Below the pieces are notes generated by a model that did no database searches, was not told where the DNA came from, and saw nothing but the letters and a program-made list of their open reading frames with translations. Position numbers and translations under genes: made by a program. Below are positions 17,559 to 27,220 of a stretch of DNA of 64,000 nucleotides, piece by piece (position 1 is the stretch's first letter; every line of letters starts with the position of its first letter). The stretch is from Rubrivivax sp. (GTDB taxonomy: Bacteria > Pseudomonadota > Gammaproteobacteria > Burkholderiales > Burkholderiaceae_C). Location: positions 149,342 to 213,341 of the forward strand of contig JAURZM010000007.1 in NCBI GenBank assembly GCA_030653385.1, given 5' to 3'.

Positions 17559-18458
17559 ATGCAAACCCGTTCCCTGGCCGCCATGGCCCTGTGCTCCGTG
17601 CTGCTGGCCTCTTGTGGCGGTGGTGGTGATGGCGGCGGCCCGCCGCCCACGATCACCAGTTCCACGGTGGGCACCGCACGTTACAGCGACCCGCTGCTCA
17701 TCACCTTGCTGGGCACCAACCTCGACCAAGCGCTCACCTTCAACACCACCGGCTGCCGCAACTTCACGCGCCTGACGACGACCCCGACAGCCAGCACGTC
17801 CACGGTCGCCTACTACAACTGCACGGTGTCGGGTGTGGGCGACCAGACCATCACCGTCAACGGCGGTGGCATTGCGCTGCGCACCCTGAACTTCAATGCA
17901 CCGGTGCCGCAGGTGACGATGCTCATCACCAATGGCGTCGGCGTGTCGGGTTCGCTGGTCATCACGCTGGCGCCGGCGTCGGCGCCCATCTCGGTTGACA
18001 ACTTCCTGGCCTACGTGAAGAGCGGCTTCTACAACAACACCGTCTTTCACCGCAACGCGCGCACGGGCACGGGTGGACCCTTCGTGCTGCAAGGGGGCGG
18101 CTACACGTCGCCCGTGAACAGCGCCCAGCCCCTGCCCACACCCAAAGCCACCAACCCGCCCATCGTGCTGGAGCGCGGCTTGTCGAACGTGCGCTACACG
18201 GTGGCCATGGCCCGCTTGAGTTCCCCGAACACCGCGACGTCGGAGTTTTTCATCAACACCGCCGACAACCTGTTCCTGAACGGTGACGGCACGACCGCCA
18301 ACCCGGGTTATGCCACCTTCGGCACCGTGACCACCGGTACCACGCTGGTCGACGCCATGGACGCCGCACCGTGCGTGGCCAACTACTACGGCGTGGGCAA
18401 CCCCGACTGCCTGCCCGAGCCCAACCTGGTGATCGCCAGCGCGCAGCAGACACGTTGA
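17559..18458 (+). CDS. Cyclophilin-type peptidyl-prolyl isomerase lipoprotein
   Basis: Predicted lipoprotein of 299 residues. The signal peptide ends in the lipobox LLASC with Cys19, followed by a Gly-rich spacer. Residues about 30-120 are a Thr/Ser-rich beta domain of unknown type. Residues about 125-295 are a cyclophilin domain: NTVFHRNARTGTG with the catalytic Arg, then FVLQGGGY, ATSEFFINTADN, and YATFGTVTTG. The usual SQFFI motif reads SEFFI, a Gln-to-Glu change in the active site. The ATG at 17559 has AAAGG seven bases upstream; 17535 is an alternative overlapping the previous stop. Confidence 0.85.
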   Translation: MQTRSLAAMALCSVLLASCGGGGDGGGPPPTITSSTVGTARYSDPLLITLLGTNLDQALTFNTTGCRNFTRLTTTPTASTSTVAYYNCTVSGVGDQTITVNGGGIALRTLNFNAPVPQVTMLITNGVGVSGSLVITLAPASAPISVDNFLAYVKSGFYNNTVFHRNARTGTGGPFVLQGGGYTSPVNSAQPLPTPKATNPPIVLERGLSNVRYTVAMARLSSPNTATSEFFINTADNLFLNGDGTTANPGYATFGTVTTGTTLVDAMDAAPCVANYYGVGNPDCLPEPNLVIASAQQTR

Positions 18459-18463
18459 AGCGC

Positions 18464-18490
18464 GGCCGGCTTCGACCGCCGAAGCCGGCC
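18464..18490 (+). terminator. Strong hairpin after the cyclophilin gene
   Basis: A perfect 11-base stem, GGCCGGCTTCG at 18464-18474 with CGAAGCCGGCC at 18480-18490, encloses a 5-base loop just after the stop codon. No T-tract follows, so it may be a transcript-stabilising or Rho-assisted terminator. Confidence 0.5.
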
Positions 18491-18531
18491 CCGTCACCAC
18501 GCATCGCGGCATTTCGCGTCCACCTTTCACC

Positions 18532-19302
18532 ATGTGCCAGCTGCTGGGCATGAACGCCAACGTCCCGACCGACGTGATGTTCAGCTTCGCCGGCCTGGCC
18601 ACCCGGGCCGACGAGCACAAGGACGGCTTCGGCATCGCGTTTTTCGAAGACCGCGGCCTGCGCCACTTCATCGACCACCACGGCGCGCGCAGCAGCCCGG
18701 TGGCCGACCTGGTGAAGCGTTACCCGATCAAGAGCGACAACGTCATCGCGCACATCCGCAAGGCCACGCAGGGCCAGGTGGCGCTGGAAAACACCCACCC
18801 CTTCGTGCGTGAACTGTGGGGCCGCTACTGGGTGTTTGCCCACAACGGCGACCTCAAGGGTTTCAAGCCGCGCCTGCACGGTGCCTTCCGCCCTGTGGGC
18901 GGCACCGACAGCGAACACGCCTTCTGCTGGCTGATGCAGGAACTGGCCAAGGCCCACGCCAGCGTGCCCAGCGTGGAAGAACTCGGCTGCACCTTGCAGG
19001 AACTGCTGCCGCAGCCGGCGCAACACGGCACGTTCAACCTGTTGCTCAGCAATGGGCAGGCGCTGTGGGCGCACTGTTCGACCCACCTGCACGTGCTGGA
19101 ACGTGCGCACCCCTTCGGCCCCGCCCAGCTGGCCGACGAAGACCTGCGCGTGGACTTTGCCGCCCACACCACGCCGCAAGACCGTGTGGCCATCGTTGCC
19201 ACCACGCCGCTGACCGCGGGCGAGCCCTGGCAGCCGCTGACCGCGGGCGAGATGCGGGTGCTGGTGGGTGGCCGCACGGTGTCCAGCACCCACTGCCACT
19301 GA
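18532..19302 (+). CDS. Class II glutamine amidotransferase (YafJ-like)
   Basis: Ntn-hydrolase fold protein of 256 residues. Cys2 directly after the initiator Met (MCQLLGMN) is the expected nucleophile. Family motifs HKDGFGIAFF, HIRKATQGQV, NTHPF and VFAHNGDLKGF are present, and FRPVGGTDSEHAF follows. It has no synthetase partner domain, as in the stand-alone YafJ group, whose acceptor substrate is not established. It is followed by a histidine kinase 89 bases downstream. Confidence 0.9.
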   Translation: MCQLLGMNANVPTDVMFSFAGLATRADEHKDGFGIAFFEDRGLRHFIDHHGARSSPVADLVKRYPIKSDNVIAHIRKATQGQVALENTHPFVRELWGRYWVFAHNGDLKGFKPRLHGAFRPVGGTDSEHAFCWLMQELAKAHASVPSVEELGCTLQELLPQPAQHGTFNLLLSNGQALWAHCSTHLHVLERAHPFGPAQLADEDLRVDFAAHTTPQDRVAIVATTPLTAGEPWQPLTAGEMRVLVGGRTVSSTHCH

Positions 19303-19391
19303 TCCGGCGTGGCGGCAGGCTATGCATGGCGTCCTGCCAGCTGCCGCGCGGCCGTGCGCTGCTGGCCGCACCCGCTTCTACACTGCAAGGC

Positions 19392-20456
19392 ATGAGCTGG
19401 CTCGGCATCGACTGGTCGCAGGTGCTGTACCCCGGCCCGCGGCACCCCTTCTCCCCCGACGACATGGCACGCGCCGGAAGCGACGCGCCCAGCCCCACCG
19501 CGGTCGTGGTGGCGGTCGTCAATGTGCTGATGCTGGCGCTGGTGGTGCTGATGTTCTCGCCGGCCGGTCAGGTCGGGCGCCACGCTGCGGCGCTGGCGGT
19601 GCTGGCGGGCCTGGGCGCTGCCTGCATCCACTGGCTGTGGTGGCGGCCCTGGCGGCGGGCCCTGATGCAGGCTTCCCTGACCGTGATGGCGATGATGATC
19701 ATGTCCGCCCTGCTGGTGCGCGAGATCTACCCGGTGCGCAGCGATCGCCTGGGCCTGGCGGTGTTGATGGCCGGCGGTGGCGCCGCGCTGACGGTGGTCT
19801 TGTGGTTCATCGTCGTCTACCGCGCGCAGCAGATCGAATCTCGGCTGCGCGAGCAGGCCGAGCGCAGCAAGGCCATCGAAATGGCGCGCCGCCTGGCCAC
19901 GGCGCAGATCGAGCCGCACTTTCTGTTCAACACGCTGGCGGGCCTGCAGCACTGGGTGCAGACCAAGGACGACCGCGCTGCGCCGATGCTGGCCGCGCTG
20001 ACCGGTTACCTGCGCGCCACGCTGCCGCTGTTCAACCGGCCGCGCCTGGCGCTGGGCGACGAACTGAGCGCGGTGCAGCAGTACCTGCAGGTCATGCAGC
20101 TTCGCATGGGCGAGCGCCTGAGCTGGCAGATCGACGTGCCCGAGACTTTGCGCGCCGCCCTGCTGCCGCCGGGCATCCTGCTGACGCTGGTGGAAAACGC
20201 CGTCGTGCACGGGCTCGAACCCAGCATCGCCGGCGGCGGGGTGCGCCTGGTGGCCAAGGCCGCAGGTGGGCGTCTGCAGATCGAGGTGGCCAACACCGGT
20301 CGCGACCCCGAGGTGCCGGTGACCGACGGCGTGGGCCTGGCCAATCTGCGCCAGCGCCTGCAGTTGGCGCACGGCGCGTTGGCTTCGCTGCACTTGCAGG
20401 CGGCCCCGGGTGGCGGCTGCCTGGCCCGTGTCGAATTGCCGCTGGAAACCGCATGA
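19392..20456 (+). CDS. LytS-type sensor histidine kinase
   Basis: Membrane sensor kinase of 354 residues. Four hydrophobic segments lie at about 36-56, 65-84, 90-110 and 122-144. They are followed by a coiled linker and the His_kinase domain with phosphoacceptor His176 in AQIEPHFLFNTLAGLQ. The HATPase_c domain has LVENAVVHGLEP and GVGLANLRQRL. This domain order belongs to the LytS/YehU group that pairs with LytTR regulators, and such a regulator follows 55 bases downstream. The signal is unknown; no periplasmic sensor domain of note is present. Confidence 0.92.
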   Translation: MSWLGIDWSQVLYPGPRHPFSPDDMARAGSDAPSPTAVVVAVVNVLMLALVVLMFSPAGQVGRHAAALAVLAGLGAACIHWLWWRPWRRALMQASLTVMAMMIMSALLVREIYPVRSDRLGLAVLMAGGGAALTVVLWFIVVYRAQQIESRLREQAERSKAIEMARRLATAQIEPHFLFNTLAGLQHWVQTKDDRAAPMLAALTGYLRATLPLFNRPRLALGDELSAVQQYLQVMQLRMGERLSWQIDVPETLRAALLPPGILLTLVENAVVHGLEPSIAGGGVRLVAKAAGGRLQIEVANTGRDPEVPVTDGVGLANLRQRLQLAHGALASLHLQAAPGGGCLARVELPLETA

Positions 20457-20511
20457 GCCGCAGGGCCGCTCCCAAGGCGAATGCCGCAGTGCGCAGCACG
20501 GAGCTTGCCTG

Positions 20512-21270
20512 ATGAGCCCCCGTGTGCTGATCGCCGACGACGAAGAAGCCCCGCGCGAACAATTGCGTGCCGCCCTGGCCACCGCCTGGCCCGAGGCCCG
20601 CGTGGTGGCCGCCGCCAGCAACGGCGTCGACGCCTGGGACCTGTTCCTGGAACACGAGCCCGAGGTCTGCCTGCTGGACATCCGCATGCCGGGCCTCAGC
20701 GGCATCGACGTGGCGCGCCGCATCGGCGGGCAGGCGCGGGTGGTGTTTGTCAGCGCCTACGGCGACCATGCGCTGGCGGCTTTTGATGCCGGCGCCGTCG
20801 ACTACCTGCTCAAGCCCGTGGACCCGGCGCGCCTGGCACAGACCGTGGCCCGCCTGCGCGCCACGCAGGCCGCGGCACCGCCGGACATGGCCGCGCTGCT
20901 GCAGCAGCTGGCCGGCACCTTGCGCAAACCGGCGCCGCTGGGGGTGCTGCAGGCGGCGGTGGGGCGCGAGGTGCGGCTGATCCGCACCGACGAGGTGGTG
21001 TACTTCGAAAGCGACAGCCGCTACACACGGGTGGTGCACGGCAGCGCCGAAGACGGGGGCGATGCGCTCATCCGCACGCCCTTGAAAGAACTGCTGACGC
21101 AGCTGGACGAGCAGCTGTTCTGGCAGGTGCACCGCTCGGTCATCGTCAACCACCGCCACATCGCCGCCGCGGTGCGCGTGGACGAAGGGCAGATGCACCT
21201 GACGCTGCGCGGCCGGCCCGAGACCTTGCCCGTTTCGCGCCATTTCCAAGCCCTGTTCAAGGGCCAGTGA
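20512..21270 (+). CDS. LytTR-family response regulator
   Basis: Response regulator of 252 residues. The receiver domain (about 4-118) has ADDEEAP and phosphoacceptor Asp56 in CLLDIRMPG, then AFDAGAVDYLLKPV. The C-terminal LytTR DNA-binding domain (about 150-250) has RTDEVVYFESDSRYTRV, FWQVHRSVIVNHRHI and LPVSRHFQALF. LytTR proteins bind direct repeats upstream of targets. It is the cognate partner of the preceding LytS-type kinase. The ATG at 20512 is chosen because the frame upstream has no receiver sequence. Confidence 0.94.
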   Translation: MSPRVLIADDEEAPREQLRAALATAWPEARVVAAASNGVDAWDLFLEHEPEVCLLDIRMPGLSGIDVARRIGGQARVVFVSAYGDHALAAFDAGAVDYLLKPVDPARLAQTVARLRATQAAAPPDMAALLQQLAGTLRKPAPLGVLQAAVGREVRLIRTDEVVYFESDSRYTRVVHGSAEDGGDALIRTPLKELLTQLDEQLFWQVHRSVIVNHRHIAAAVRVDEGQMHLTLRGRPETLPVSRHFQALFKGQ

Positions 21271-21359
21271 AGCGCTGCGTTCCGCAGGCTGGACGATGGC
21301 CACCCAGGTAGCATCGGGGCAGCTGCCAAACCCCGTCCGCCCAGCCCACCAAGCCCGAC

Positions 21360-23057
21360 ATGCCCGCCACGCCCGTTCCCCGCTTCGACCAGTTCTACCG
21401 CTACGCCGAACTCACCCGCCTGCTGCAGGACTATGCCGCCGCGGTGCCACAGCTGGTGAGCCTGCGCTCCATCGGCCAGAGCTTCGAAGGCCGCGACATC
21501 TGGCTGCTGGCCATCACCAACCGGGCCACCGGCAACGACACCGACAAACCCGGTTTCTGGGTCGACGGCAACATCCACGCCGCCGAGCTGACGGCCTGCA
21601 CCGCCTGCCTGTACTGGCTGCACCAGCTGGTCAGCGGCTACCAGGCCGGCGACAGCCACGCGGTGCAACTGCTCGACACCCGGGTGGTCTACATCGTGCC
21701 GCGCCTGAACCCCGACGGCGCCGAGCTGGCGCTGGCCGACAAACCGCGCCACATCCGTTCGTCCACCCGCCCCTACCCTTTCGACGAAGAGCCGGTGGAC
21801 GGCCTGACCATCGAAGACGTGGACGGCGACGGCCGCATGCTCAGCATGCGCATCCCCGACCCGCACGGCCCCTACAAAAAACACCCCAGCGAACCGCGCC
21901 TGATGGTGGCGCGCGAACCCGGCGAGTTTGGCGGCCAGTACTACCGCATCGTGCCCGAAGGCACGCTGAAGAACTTCGACGGCTTCAAGATCACGGCCAA
22001 CCCCGACCGCGAAGGCCTGGACCTGAACCGCAATTTCCCTTCGCACTGGCGGCAGAACTTCGAGCAGGTCGGTGCCGGCCCGTTTCCCACCAGCGAGCCC
22101 GAGGTGCGGGCCATGGTGGCCTTCATCACCGAGCACCCCAACATCGGCGCGGCGGTCAGCTTTCACACCCACAGTGGCGTCATCCTGCGGCCCATGGGCA
22201 CGCAGAGCGACGACGACATGACACCCGAAGACCTGTGGATGATCAAGCGCCTGTCCGAGCACGGCGCAAGGCTCACGGGTTACCCGGCCGTCAGCATCTG
22301 GCACGACTTCAAGTACCACCCCAAGCAGGTCGTCACCGGCACCCAGGACTGGGTCTACGAACACCTGGGTGCGCTGTTCTGGACGGTGGAGATCTGGTCG
22401 CCCAACAAAGAAGCCGGCATCACCGACTACAAGTGGATCGAGTGGTACCGCGACCACCCCATCGAAGACGACCTGAAGCTGCTGAAGTGGAGTGACGAGC
22501 AGTGCGAAGGCAAGGCCTACGTCGACTGGTACAGCTACCGCCACCCGCAGCTGGGCATGGTGGAGTTTGGTGGCTGGGACCGCATGAACTTCTGGCGCAA
22601 CCCGCCGCCCCACCTGCGTGAACGCGAGGCGGCCCGCTTCCCGGCCTGGTTGATGCAGATCGGCCTGAGCCTGCCCAAGCTGGAAGTGCTGCGTGCCGAG
22701 GTGCGGGCGCTGGGTGCCGACACCTGGCGCATCCGTTTTGCGGTGGCCAACAGCGGCTACCTGCCGGCCTACGTGACACAGCGTGCCAAAGACCGCAAGA
22801 CCGTGCGCGGCACCGTCTTCAGCATCCACCTGCCCGACGGCGTGAGCCTGGTCACCGGCAAGGAAAGGGTCGAAGCCGGGCACCTGGAAGGCCATGCGCC
22901 GAAGTCGTCGCTGCAGGCCTTTTTGCCCAGCCGCGAAGTGACAGGCGACCGTGCCGTGGCCGAATGGGTGGTGCGCGGCGCACGGGGCACCGCGGTGGCC
23001 CTGACCGCGGTGGCCGACCGCGCCGGCACGGTGCGCACCGAAGTCACGCTGGACTGA
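21360..23057 (+). CDS. M14-family zinc carboxypeptidase
   Basis: Metallocarboxypeptidase of 565 residues without a signal peptide. Zinc ligands His73 and Glu76 lie in GNIHAAE and the third ligand His269 is in SFHTHSG. The catalytic Glu is probably in FWTVEIWSPN, and LDLNRNFPSHW is the substrate Asn-Arg motif. The C-terminal part (about 440-565) is a beta-rich accessory region. Several insertions, including an EDVDGDGRM segment, enlarge it compared with pancreatic carboxypeptidases. Substrate unknown. Its stop is one base from the GTG of the PAS kinase, suggesting translational coupling. Confidence 0.9.
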   Translation: MPATPVPRFDQFYRYAELTRLLQDYAAAVPQLVSLRSIGQSFEGRDIWLLAITNRATGNDTDKPGFWVDGNIHAAELTACTACLYWLHQLVSGYQAGDSHAVQLLDTRVVYIVPRLNPDGAELALADKPRHIRSSTRPYPFDEEPVDGLTIEDVDGDGRMLSMRIPDPHGPYKKHPSEPRLMVAREPGEFGGQYYRIVPEGTLKNFDGFKITANPDREGLDLNRNFPSHWRQNFEQVGAGPFPTSEPEVRAMVAFITEHPNIGAAVSFHTHSGVILRPMGTQSDDDMTPEDLWMIKRLSEHGARLTGYPAVSIWHDFKYHPKQVVTGTQDWVYEHLGALFWTVEIWSPNKEAGITDYKWIEWYRDHPIEDDLKLLKWSDEQCEGKAYVDWYSYRHPQLGMVEFGGWDRMNFWRNPPPHLREREAARFPAWLMQIGLSLPKLEVLRAEVRALGADTWRIRFAVANSGYLPAYVTQRAKDRKTVRGTVFSIHLPDGVSLVTGKERVEAGHLEGHAPKSSLQAFLPSREVTGDRAVAEWVVRGARGTAVALTAVADRAGTVRTEVTLD

Positions 23058-23058
23058 C

Positions 23059-25383
23059 GTGTCACCTGGTGCAGGCACCGGCAAACCGGCGGCTCCCACC
23101 GACGATGACGCGAGCGAGCCCGCCCAGGACAACTTCTCGACGCTGTTCGAATTCCTGCCGATCGGGGCCTACCGCTCTTCGCCGCAGGGCCACATGCTGC
23201 GTGGCAACCCGGCACTGCAGCGGCTGAACGGCTTTGGCTCGGAACAGGAACAGCTGGCCGTGCGTGACATCGCGCAGGGCTGGTACGTTGACCCGGCACG
23301 CCGCGAGCAGTTCAAGCAAGAGCTCGAACGCGAAGGCAAGGTCACCGGTTTCGAGTCCGAGGTCTATCGCTACAAAACACGCGAGCGCATCTGGGTCAGC
23401 GAAAACGCCCACGCCGTGCGCAATGCACAGGGCCAGGTGCTGTTCTACGAAGGCACGGTTGAAGAGATCTCCGACCGCGTCGCTGCGCGCGACGCCTTGC
23501 GGCGCAGCCGCGAAGAGCTGCGGCAGATCGTCGAACTCGTGCCGGGCATGGTCTACCGCGTGCTCATCCTGCCCGACGGTGACCGCCGCGCCACCTACGT
23601 CAGCCCCGGCGTGCGCGAGCTGTTCGACCTGGAACCCGAAGACATCCTGAGTGACGGGCGCTTGTTGCATCGGCTGCGCCATGTCGAAGACCGGCCCCGC
23701 GTGGAAGCGGCCACCGCGGCAGCCGCCAACAGCGGCCAGCCGCTGCAGCTGGAGTACCGCGTGCAATTGCACAGTGGCGCCACCAAGTGGGTGCACATGA
23801 TCAGTGCCCAGGCGCCGCCCGAGCAGGGCAACGGCGTGCGGGTGGGCATGGTCTTCGACATCACCGCGCGCAAGCAGGCCGAACAGGCGCTGCTGGCCAG
23901 CGAAGCCCGACTGCAGCAGCTGGTGACACTGATCCCGGGCATCGTGTACCGGCTGGTCGTCGGCACAGACGGCCAATCGCGCTACACCTTTGTCAGCGAG
24001 CACGTGCGCGAGGTCTACGGGCTCGAACCCGAAGAGGTGCTGGCCGACGGCGAAGCCATGGTCCGCTTGCGACACCCCGACGACAGGGCGCGCGTGAGCG
24101 CAGTGTCCAACGCCGCCTTGCAGCAGCAGCGATCGCTGCACTACGAAACGCGGGTGCTGCTGCGCGACGGCACCGAAAAGTGGATCGAGGTCTTCAGCAT
24201 TCCCGCCCCCGACGAAGACGGCTGCGCGGTGCGGGTGGGCGTGTTGATGGACATCACGCAGCGCAAACGCGCCGAGCTGGCACTGGCAGAACAGGCCGAG
24301 GTCTGGAAACGTGCGATGGAGTCCACCGGCGACGGTGTCTGGGACTGGCACATCCAGGCCGGCATCGAGCAGCTGTCACCGCACTGCAAGGCCATGTACG
24401 GCTTTGCACCCGATGAGCTGCCCGACCTGCCGTCGGCGCTGGACGCGCTCACACACCCCGACGACGTGGCGCAGATGCTGATCGACCGTGATGCGCACTT
24501 TGCCGGGCAGTCCCTGCGCTACGTCAACGAACACCGGGTGCGCTGCAAGGACGGGCAGTGGAAGTGGGTGCTGTCACGTGGCATCGTGATCAGCCGCGAC
24601 GCCAAGGGAGCGCCCTTGCGCATGATCGGCACCCACACCGACATCACCGCGGCCAAGCAGGCCCAGGCGCTGCGCCTGGAACGCGACAGCGCGGCCGCCG
24701 CGGACCTGGCCAAGTCGCAGTTCTTGTCCCGCGTGAGCCACGAACTGCGCACGCCGCTGAACGCGATCCTGGGTTTTGCGCAGCTGCTGGAGCTCGAGCC
24801 CGGTGCCGGCGAACGCCAGCAGGACTGGACCCGCCATGTGCTGAGCAGCGGCCGCCACCTGCTGGCGCTGATGGACGACATCCTGGACCTGAGCAGCGTG
24901 CAGACCGGCCACCTGTCGATGCGGTCCGAGCCAGTGCCGGTGCGCGCGGCCATCGAAGAGGCCTGGACCATGCTGGCCGGTTCGGCCCACAACCGCCAGA
25001 TCGTGTTCATCAACCATGTGCCTTCCGAGGAAGGCTGTCAGGTCTTGGCCGACCGCCGCCGCCTCAAGCAGATCCTGAGCAACCTGCTGTCCAACGCCAT
25101 CAAGTACAACCGCGACGGTGGCTGGGTGCGGGTGACCGCAGCCGTGGCCGATGGCGCTGTCGAGCTGCAGGTGGTGGACAGCGGCCCCGGACTGGACGAA
25201 CACCAGCAGGCGCGGCTGTTTGTGCCCTTCGAGCGTGTGGGTGCCGAACGCGGCCCGGTGGCGGGCACCGGTTTGGGCCTGGCGCTGTCGCGGCAGCTGG
25301 CCGAGGCCATGGGCGGCACGCTGGACGTGCGCAGCCGCGCAGGCGAGGGCGCAACCTTCATGCTGCGCCTGCCGGCAGCCTGA
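23059..25383 (+). CDS. Cytoplasmic multi-PAS sensor histidine kinase
   Basis: Histidine kinase of 774 residues starting at GTG 23059, one base after the carboxypeptidase stop. Four PAS/PAC-like modules are visible at about 25-145, 150-275, 282-405 and 412-535. They are followed by HisKA with His561 in SRVSHELRTPLNAILGF and HATPase_c with Asn679 (NLLSNAIKYN), DSGPG 707-711 and GTGLGLALS 736-744. There is no transmembrane helix and no receiver domain, so the signal is intracellular and the response regulator lies elsewhere. The next gene downstream (metW) is convergent, five bases away. Confidence 0.93.
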   Translation: MSPGAGTGKPAAPTDDDASEPAQDNFSTLFEFLPIGAYRSSPQGHMLRGNPALQRLNGFGSEQEQLAVRDIAQGWYVDPARREQFKQELEREGKVTGFESEVYRYKTRERIWVSENAHAVRNAQGQVLFYEGTVEEISDRVAARDALRRSREELRQIVELVPGMVYRVLILPDGDRRATYVSPGVRELFDLEPEDILSDGRLLHRLRHVEDRPRVEAATAAAANSGQPLQLEYRVQLHSGATKWVHMISAQAPPEQGNGVRVGMVFDITARKQAEQALLASEARLQQLVTLIPGIVYRLVVGTDGQSRYTFVSEHVREVYGLEPEEVLADGEAMVRLRHPDDRARVSAVSNAALQQQRSLHYETRVLLRDGTEKWIEVFSIPAPDEDGCAVRVGVLMDITQRKRAELALAEQAEVWKRAMESTGDGVWDWHIQAGIEQLSPHCKAMYGFAPDELPDLPSALDALTHPDDVAQMLIDRDAHFAGQSLRYVNEHRVRCKDGQWKWVLSRGIVISRDAKGAPLRMIGTHTDITAAKQAQALRLERDSAAAADLAKSQFLSRVSHELRTPLNAILGFAQLLELEPGAGERQQDWTRHVLSSGRHLLALMDDILDLSSVQTGHLSMRSEPVPVRAAIEEAWTMLAGSAHNRQIVFINHVPSEEGCQVLADRRRLKQILSNLLSNAIKYNRDGGWVRVTAAVADGAVELQVVDSGPGLDEHQQARLFVPFERVGAERGPVAGTGLGLALSRQLAEAMGGTLDVRSRAGEGATFMLRLPAA

Positions 25384-25388
25384 CGAAT

Positions 25389-25973
25389 TCAGCGCTGCTC
25401 GAAGCGGAACACCGCCACGCTGGCCAGCAGGTTGGGCCAGCGCCGCACCACGCGCCCGGCTTGCAGGCCGAAGCTGTCGGTGACCTGCAAGCCGCAGGCG
25501 CCGGCCAGCACCTCGAAGTCGGCAAAGGTGCCGACGCGGATGTTGGGCGTGTCGTGCCACTGGTAAGGCAAGGCACGGGTCACCGGCATGCGGCCGGTCA
25601 GCACATGCAGCCGGTTGGGCCAGTGCGCGAAGTTGGGGAAGGTGACGACGCCGATGCGGCCCACACGCGCGGTTTCGCGCAGCATGCGTTCGGTGTTGCG
25701 CAGGTGCTGCAGCGTGTCGACCTGCAGCACGACGTCGAAGCTGGCATCGTCGAACAGCGCCAGGCCTTCTTCGAGGTTGAGCTGGATGACGTTGACGCCG
25801 CGCTTCACGCAGGCGTGCACATTGGCGTCGGCCAGTTCGATGCCATAGCCTGTGCAGCCCTTGTGCTGCTGCAGCCAGGCCAACAGTTCGCCATTGCCGC
25901 AACCCAGGTCGAGCACACGGCTGCCGGCTGGCACCAGTTCGGCGATGAGTTCGAGGTCCTTGCGTTCGCTCAT
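25389..25973 (-). CDS. metW: Methionine biosynthesis protein MetW
   Basis: SAM-dependent methyltransferase-fold protein of 194 residues. The glycine-rich SAM motif is RVLDLGCGNGELL near residues 19-31, followed by YGIELAD and LEEGLALFDDASFDVVL. In proteobacteria metW accompanies metX and is needed with it for full homoserine acylation; its exact reaction is not settled. It lies 70 bases downstream of metX with a repeat fragment between them, and ends five bases from the convergent PAS kinase. Confidence 0.95.
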   Translation of the reverse strand: MSERKDLELIAELVPAGSRVLDLGCGNGELLAWLQQHKGCTGYGIELADANVHACVKRGVNVIQLNLEEGLALFDDASFDVVLQVDTLQHLRNTERMLRETARVGRIGVVTFPNFAHWPNRLHVLTGRMPVTRALPYQWHDTPNIRVGTFADFEVLAGACGLQVTDSFGLQAGRVVRRWPNLLASVAVFRFEQR

Positions 25974-25975
25974 CT

Positions 25976-26040
25976 GGCCCCCAAGACGCTGCGCGTCGTC
26001 CCCCCAAGGGGGAGCGATTGCCTACGGCGCGGCCGTGCGG
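25976..26040. repeat. Dispersed GC-rich repeat, copy B (partial), between metX and metW
   Basis: The left half, GGCCCCCA...CTGCGC...CGTCCCCCCAAGGGGG, resembles the left half of copies C and E (CCCCCAC...CTGCG..CGCTGCCCCCCAAGGGGG). The right half does not match. It separates the two cotranscribed genes. Confidence 0.5.
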
Positions 26041-26043
26041 CAA

Positions 26044-27174
26044 TCACGCCTGTTCCCCGATGCGGTCGAAGTAAGCGCGCATCACCGCGTGGTAACGCGG
26101 GTCGTCCAGCAGGAAGGCATCGTGGCCGTGCGGTGCGTCGATTTCCGCGTAGCTCACGTCGATGCGGTTGTCGACAAGCGCCTTGACGATCTCGCGGCTG
26201 CGGGCCGGCGAAAAGCGCCAGTCGGTGGTGAAGCTGACGAGCAGGAAGCGTTTGCCCAGCGCAGCGGCAAAGGCCCGCGTCAGGCTGCCGCCGTGTGGCA
26301 ACGCGGGATCGAAGTAATCCAGCGCGCGGGTGATCAACAGGTAGGTGTTGGCGTCGAAATAGGCGCTGAACTTGTCGCCCTGGTGGCGCAGGTAACTCTC
26401 GATCTGGAATTCGATGTCCTGCGTGGTGTAACCCAGCCGGCCGTCCACCGCCTTCAGCTCGCGGCCGAACCTGGCCTCCATCGCGTCGTCGCTGAGGTAG
26501 GTGATGTGGCCGATCATGCGCGCCACGCGCAGTCCGCGCTGCGGCAGCGTGCCTTGGGCCAGGTAGTGGCCGCCGTGGAAGTCGGGGTCGGTGACGATGG
26601 CGCGCCGCGCCACTTCGTTGAAGGCGATGTTCTGTGCGCTGAGGTTCGGTGCCGTGGCCACCGCCACGCAGTGGCGCAGCAGCGTCGGGTGTCGCAGGCT
26701 CCAGTCCAGCGCCTGCATGCCACCCAGGCTGCCGCCCAGCACGGCGGCCAGTTGTTCGATGCCCAGGCGTTGCACCAGCCGCACCTGCGCGTCGACCCAG
26801 TCTTCGACCGTCACCACCGGGAAATCGGCGCCATAGTGGCCACCGGTGGCGGGGTTGACATGCGTGGGCCCGGTGGAACCGAAACACGAGCCCGGGTTGT
26901 TGACGCCGATGACAAAAAATCGCTCGGTGTCCAGCGGTTTGCCGGGGCCCACCAGGTTGTCCCACCAGCCCAGGGTGCCGTCTCCGTGGCGGCCGGCCAC
27001 GTGGTGGCTGGCGTTCAGCGCGTGGCACACGAGCACGGCATTGCTGCGGTCGGCATTGAGCGTGCCGTAGGTCTCGTAGACCAGCGTGTAGTCGACCAGC
27101 GCCGCGCCGCTCTTCAGCGGCAGGGGCTCGCTGAAGTGCATCTGTTGCGGCGTGACCAGACCGATGGAGCCCAT
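26044..27174 (-). CDS. metX: Homoserine O-acyltransferase MetX
   Basis: Alpha/beta-hydrolase enzyme that acylates homoserine with acetyl- or succinyl-CoA, the first committed step to methionine. It has 376 residues from the ATG at 27174. The nucleophile Ser149 lies in GGSLGGMQ, Asp318 in FTTDWRFSP and His351 in GHDAF complete the triad. [12 protein letters not shown] is the family's oxyanion-region block. A SAM-II riboswitch lies in its leader (27221-27273). The reading frame continues upstream through the aptamer, but the ATG at 27174 gives the normal family length. Acetyl versus succinyl specificity is not decided here. Confidence 0.96.
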   Translation of the reverse strand: MGSIGLVTPQQMHFSEPLPLKSGAALVDYTLVYETYGTLNADRSNAVLVCHALNASHHVAGRHGDGTLGWWDNLVGPGKPLDTERFFVIGVNNPGSCFGSTGPTHVNPATGGHYGADFPVVTVEDWVDAQVRLVQRLGIEQLAAVLGGSLGGMQALDWSLRHPTLLRHCVAVATAPNLSAQNIAFNEVARRAIVTDPDFHGGHYLAQGTLPQRGLRVARMIGHITYLSDDAMEARFGRELKAVDGRLGYTTQDIEFQIESYLRHQGDKFSAYFDANTYLLITRALDYFDPALPHGGSLTRAFAAALGKRFLLVSFTTDWRFSPARSREIVKALVDNRIDVSYAEIDAPHGHDAFLLDDPRYHAVMRAYFDRIGEQA

Positions 27175-27220
27175 GAACGACAAAACCCGGCGCCGCAGCA
27201 AGCGGGCACCGGGCAGGTGT

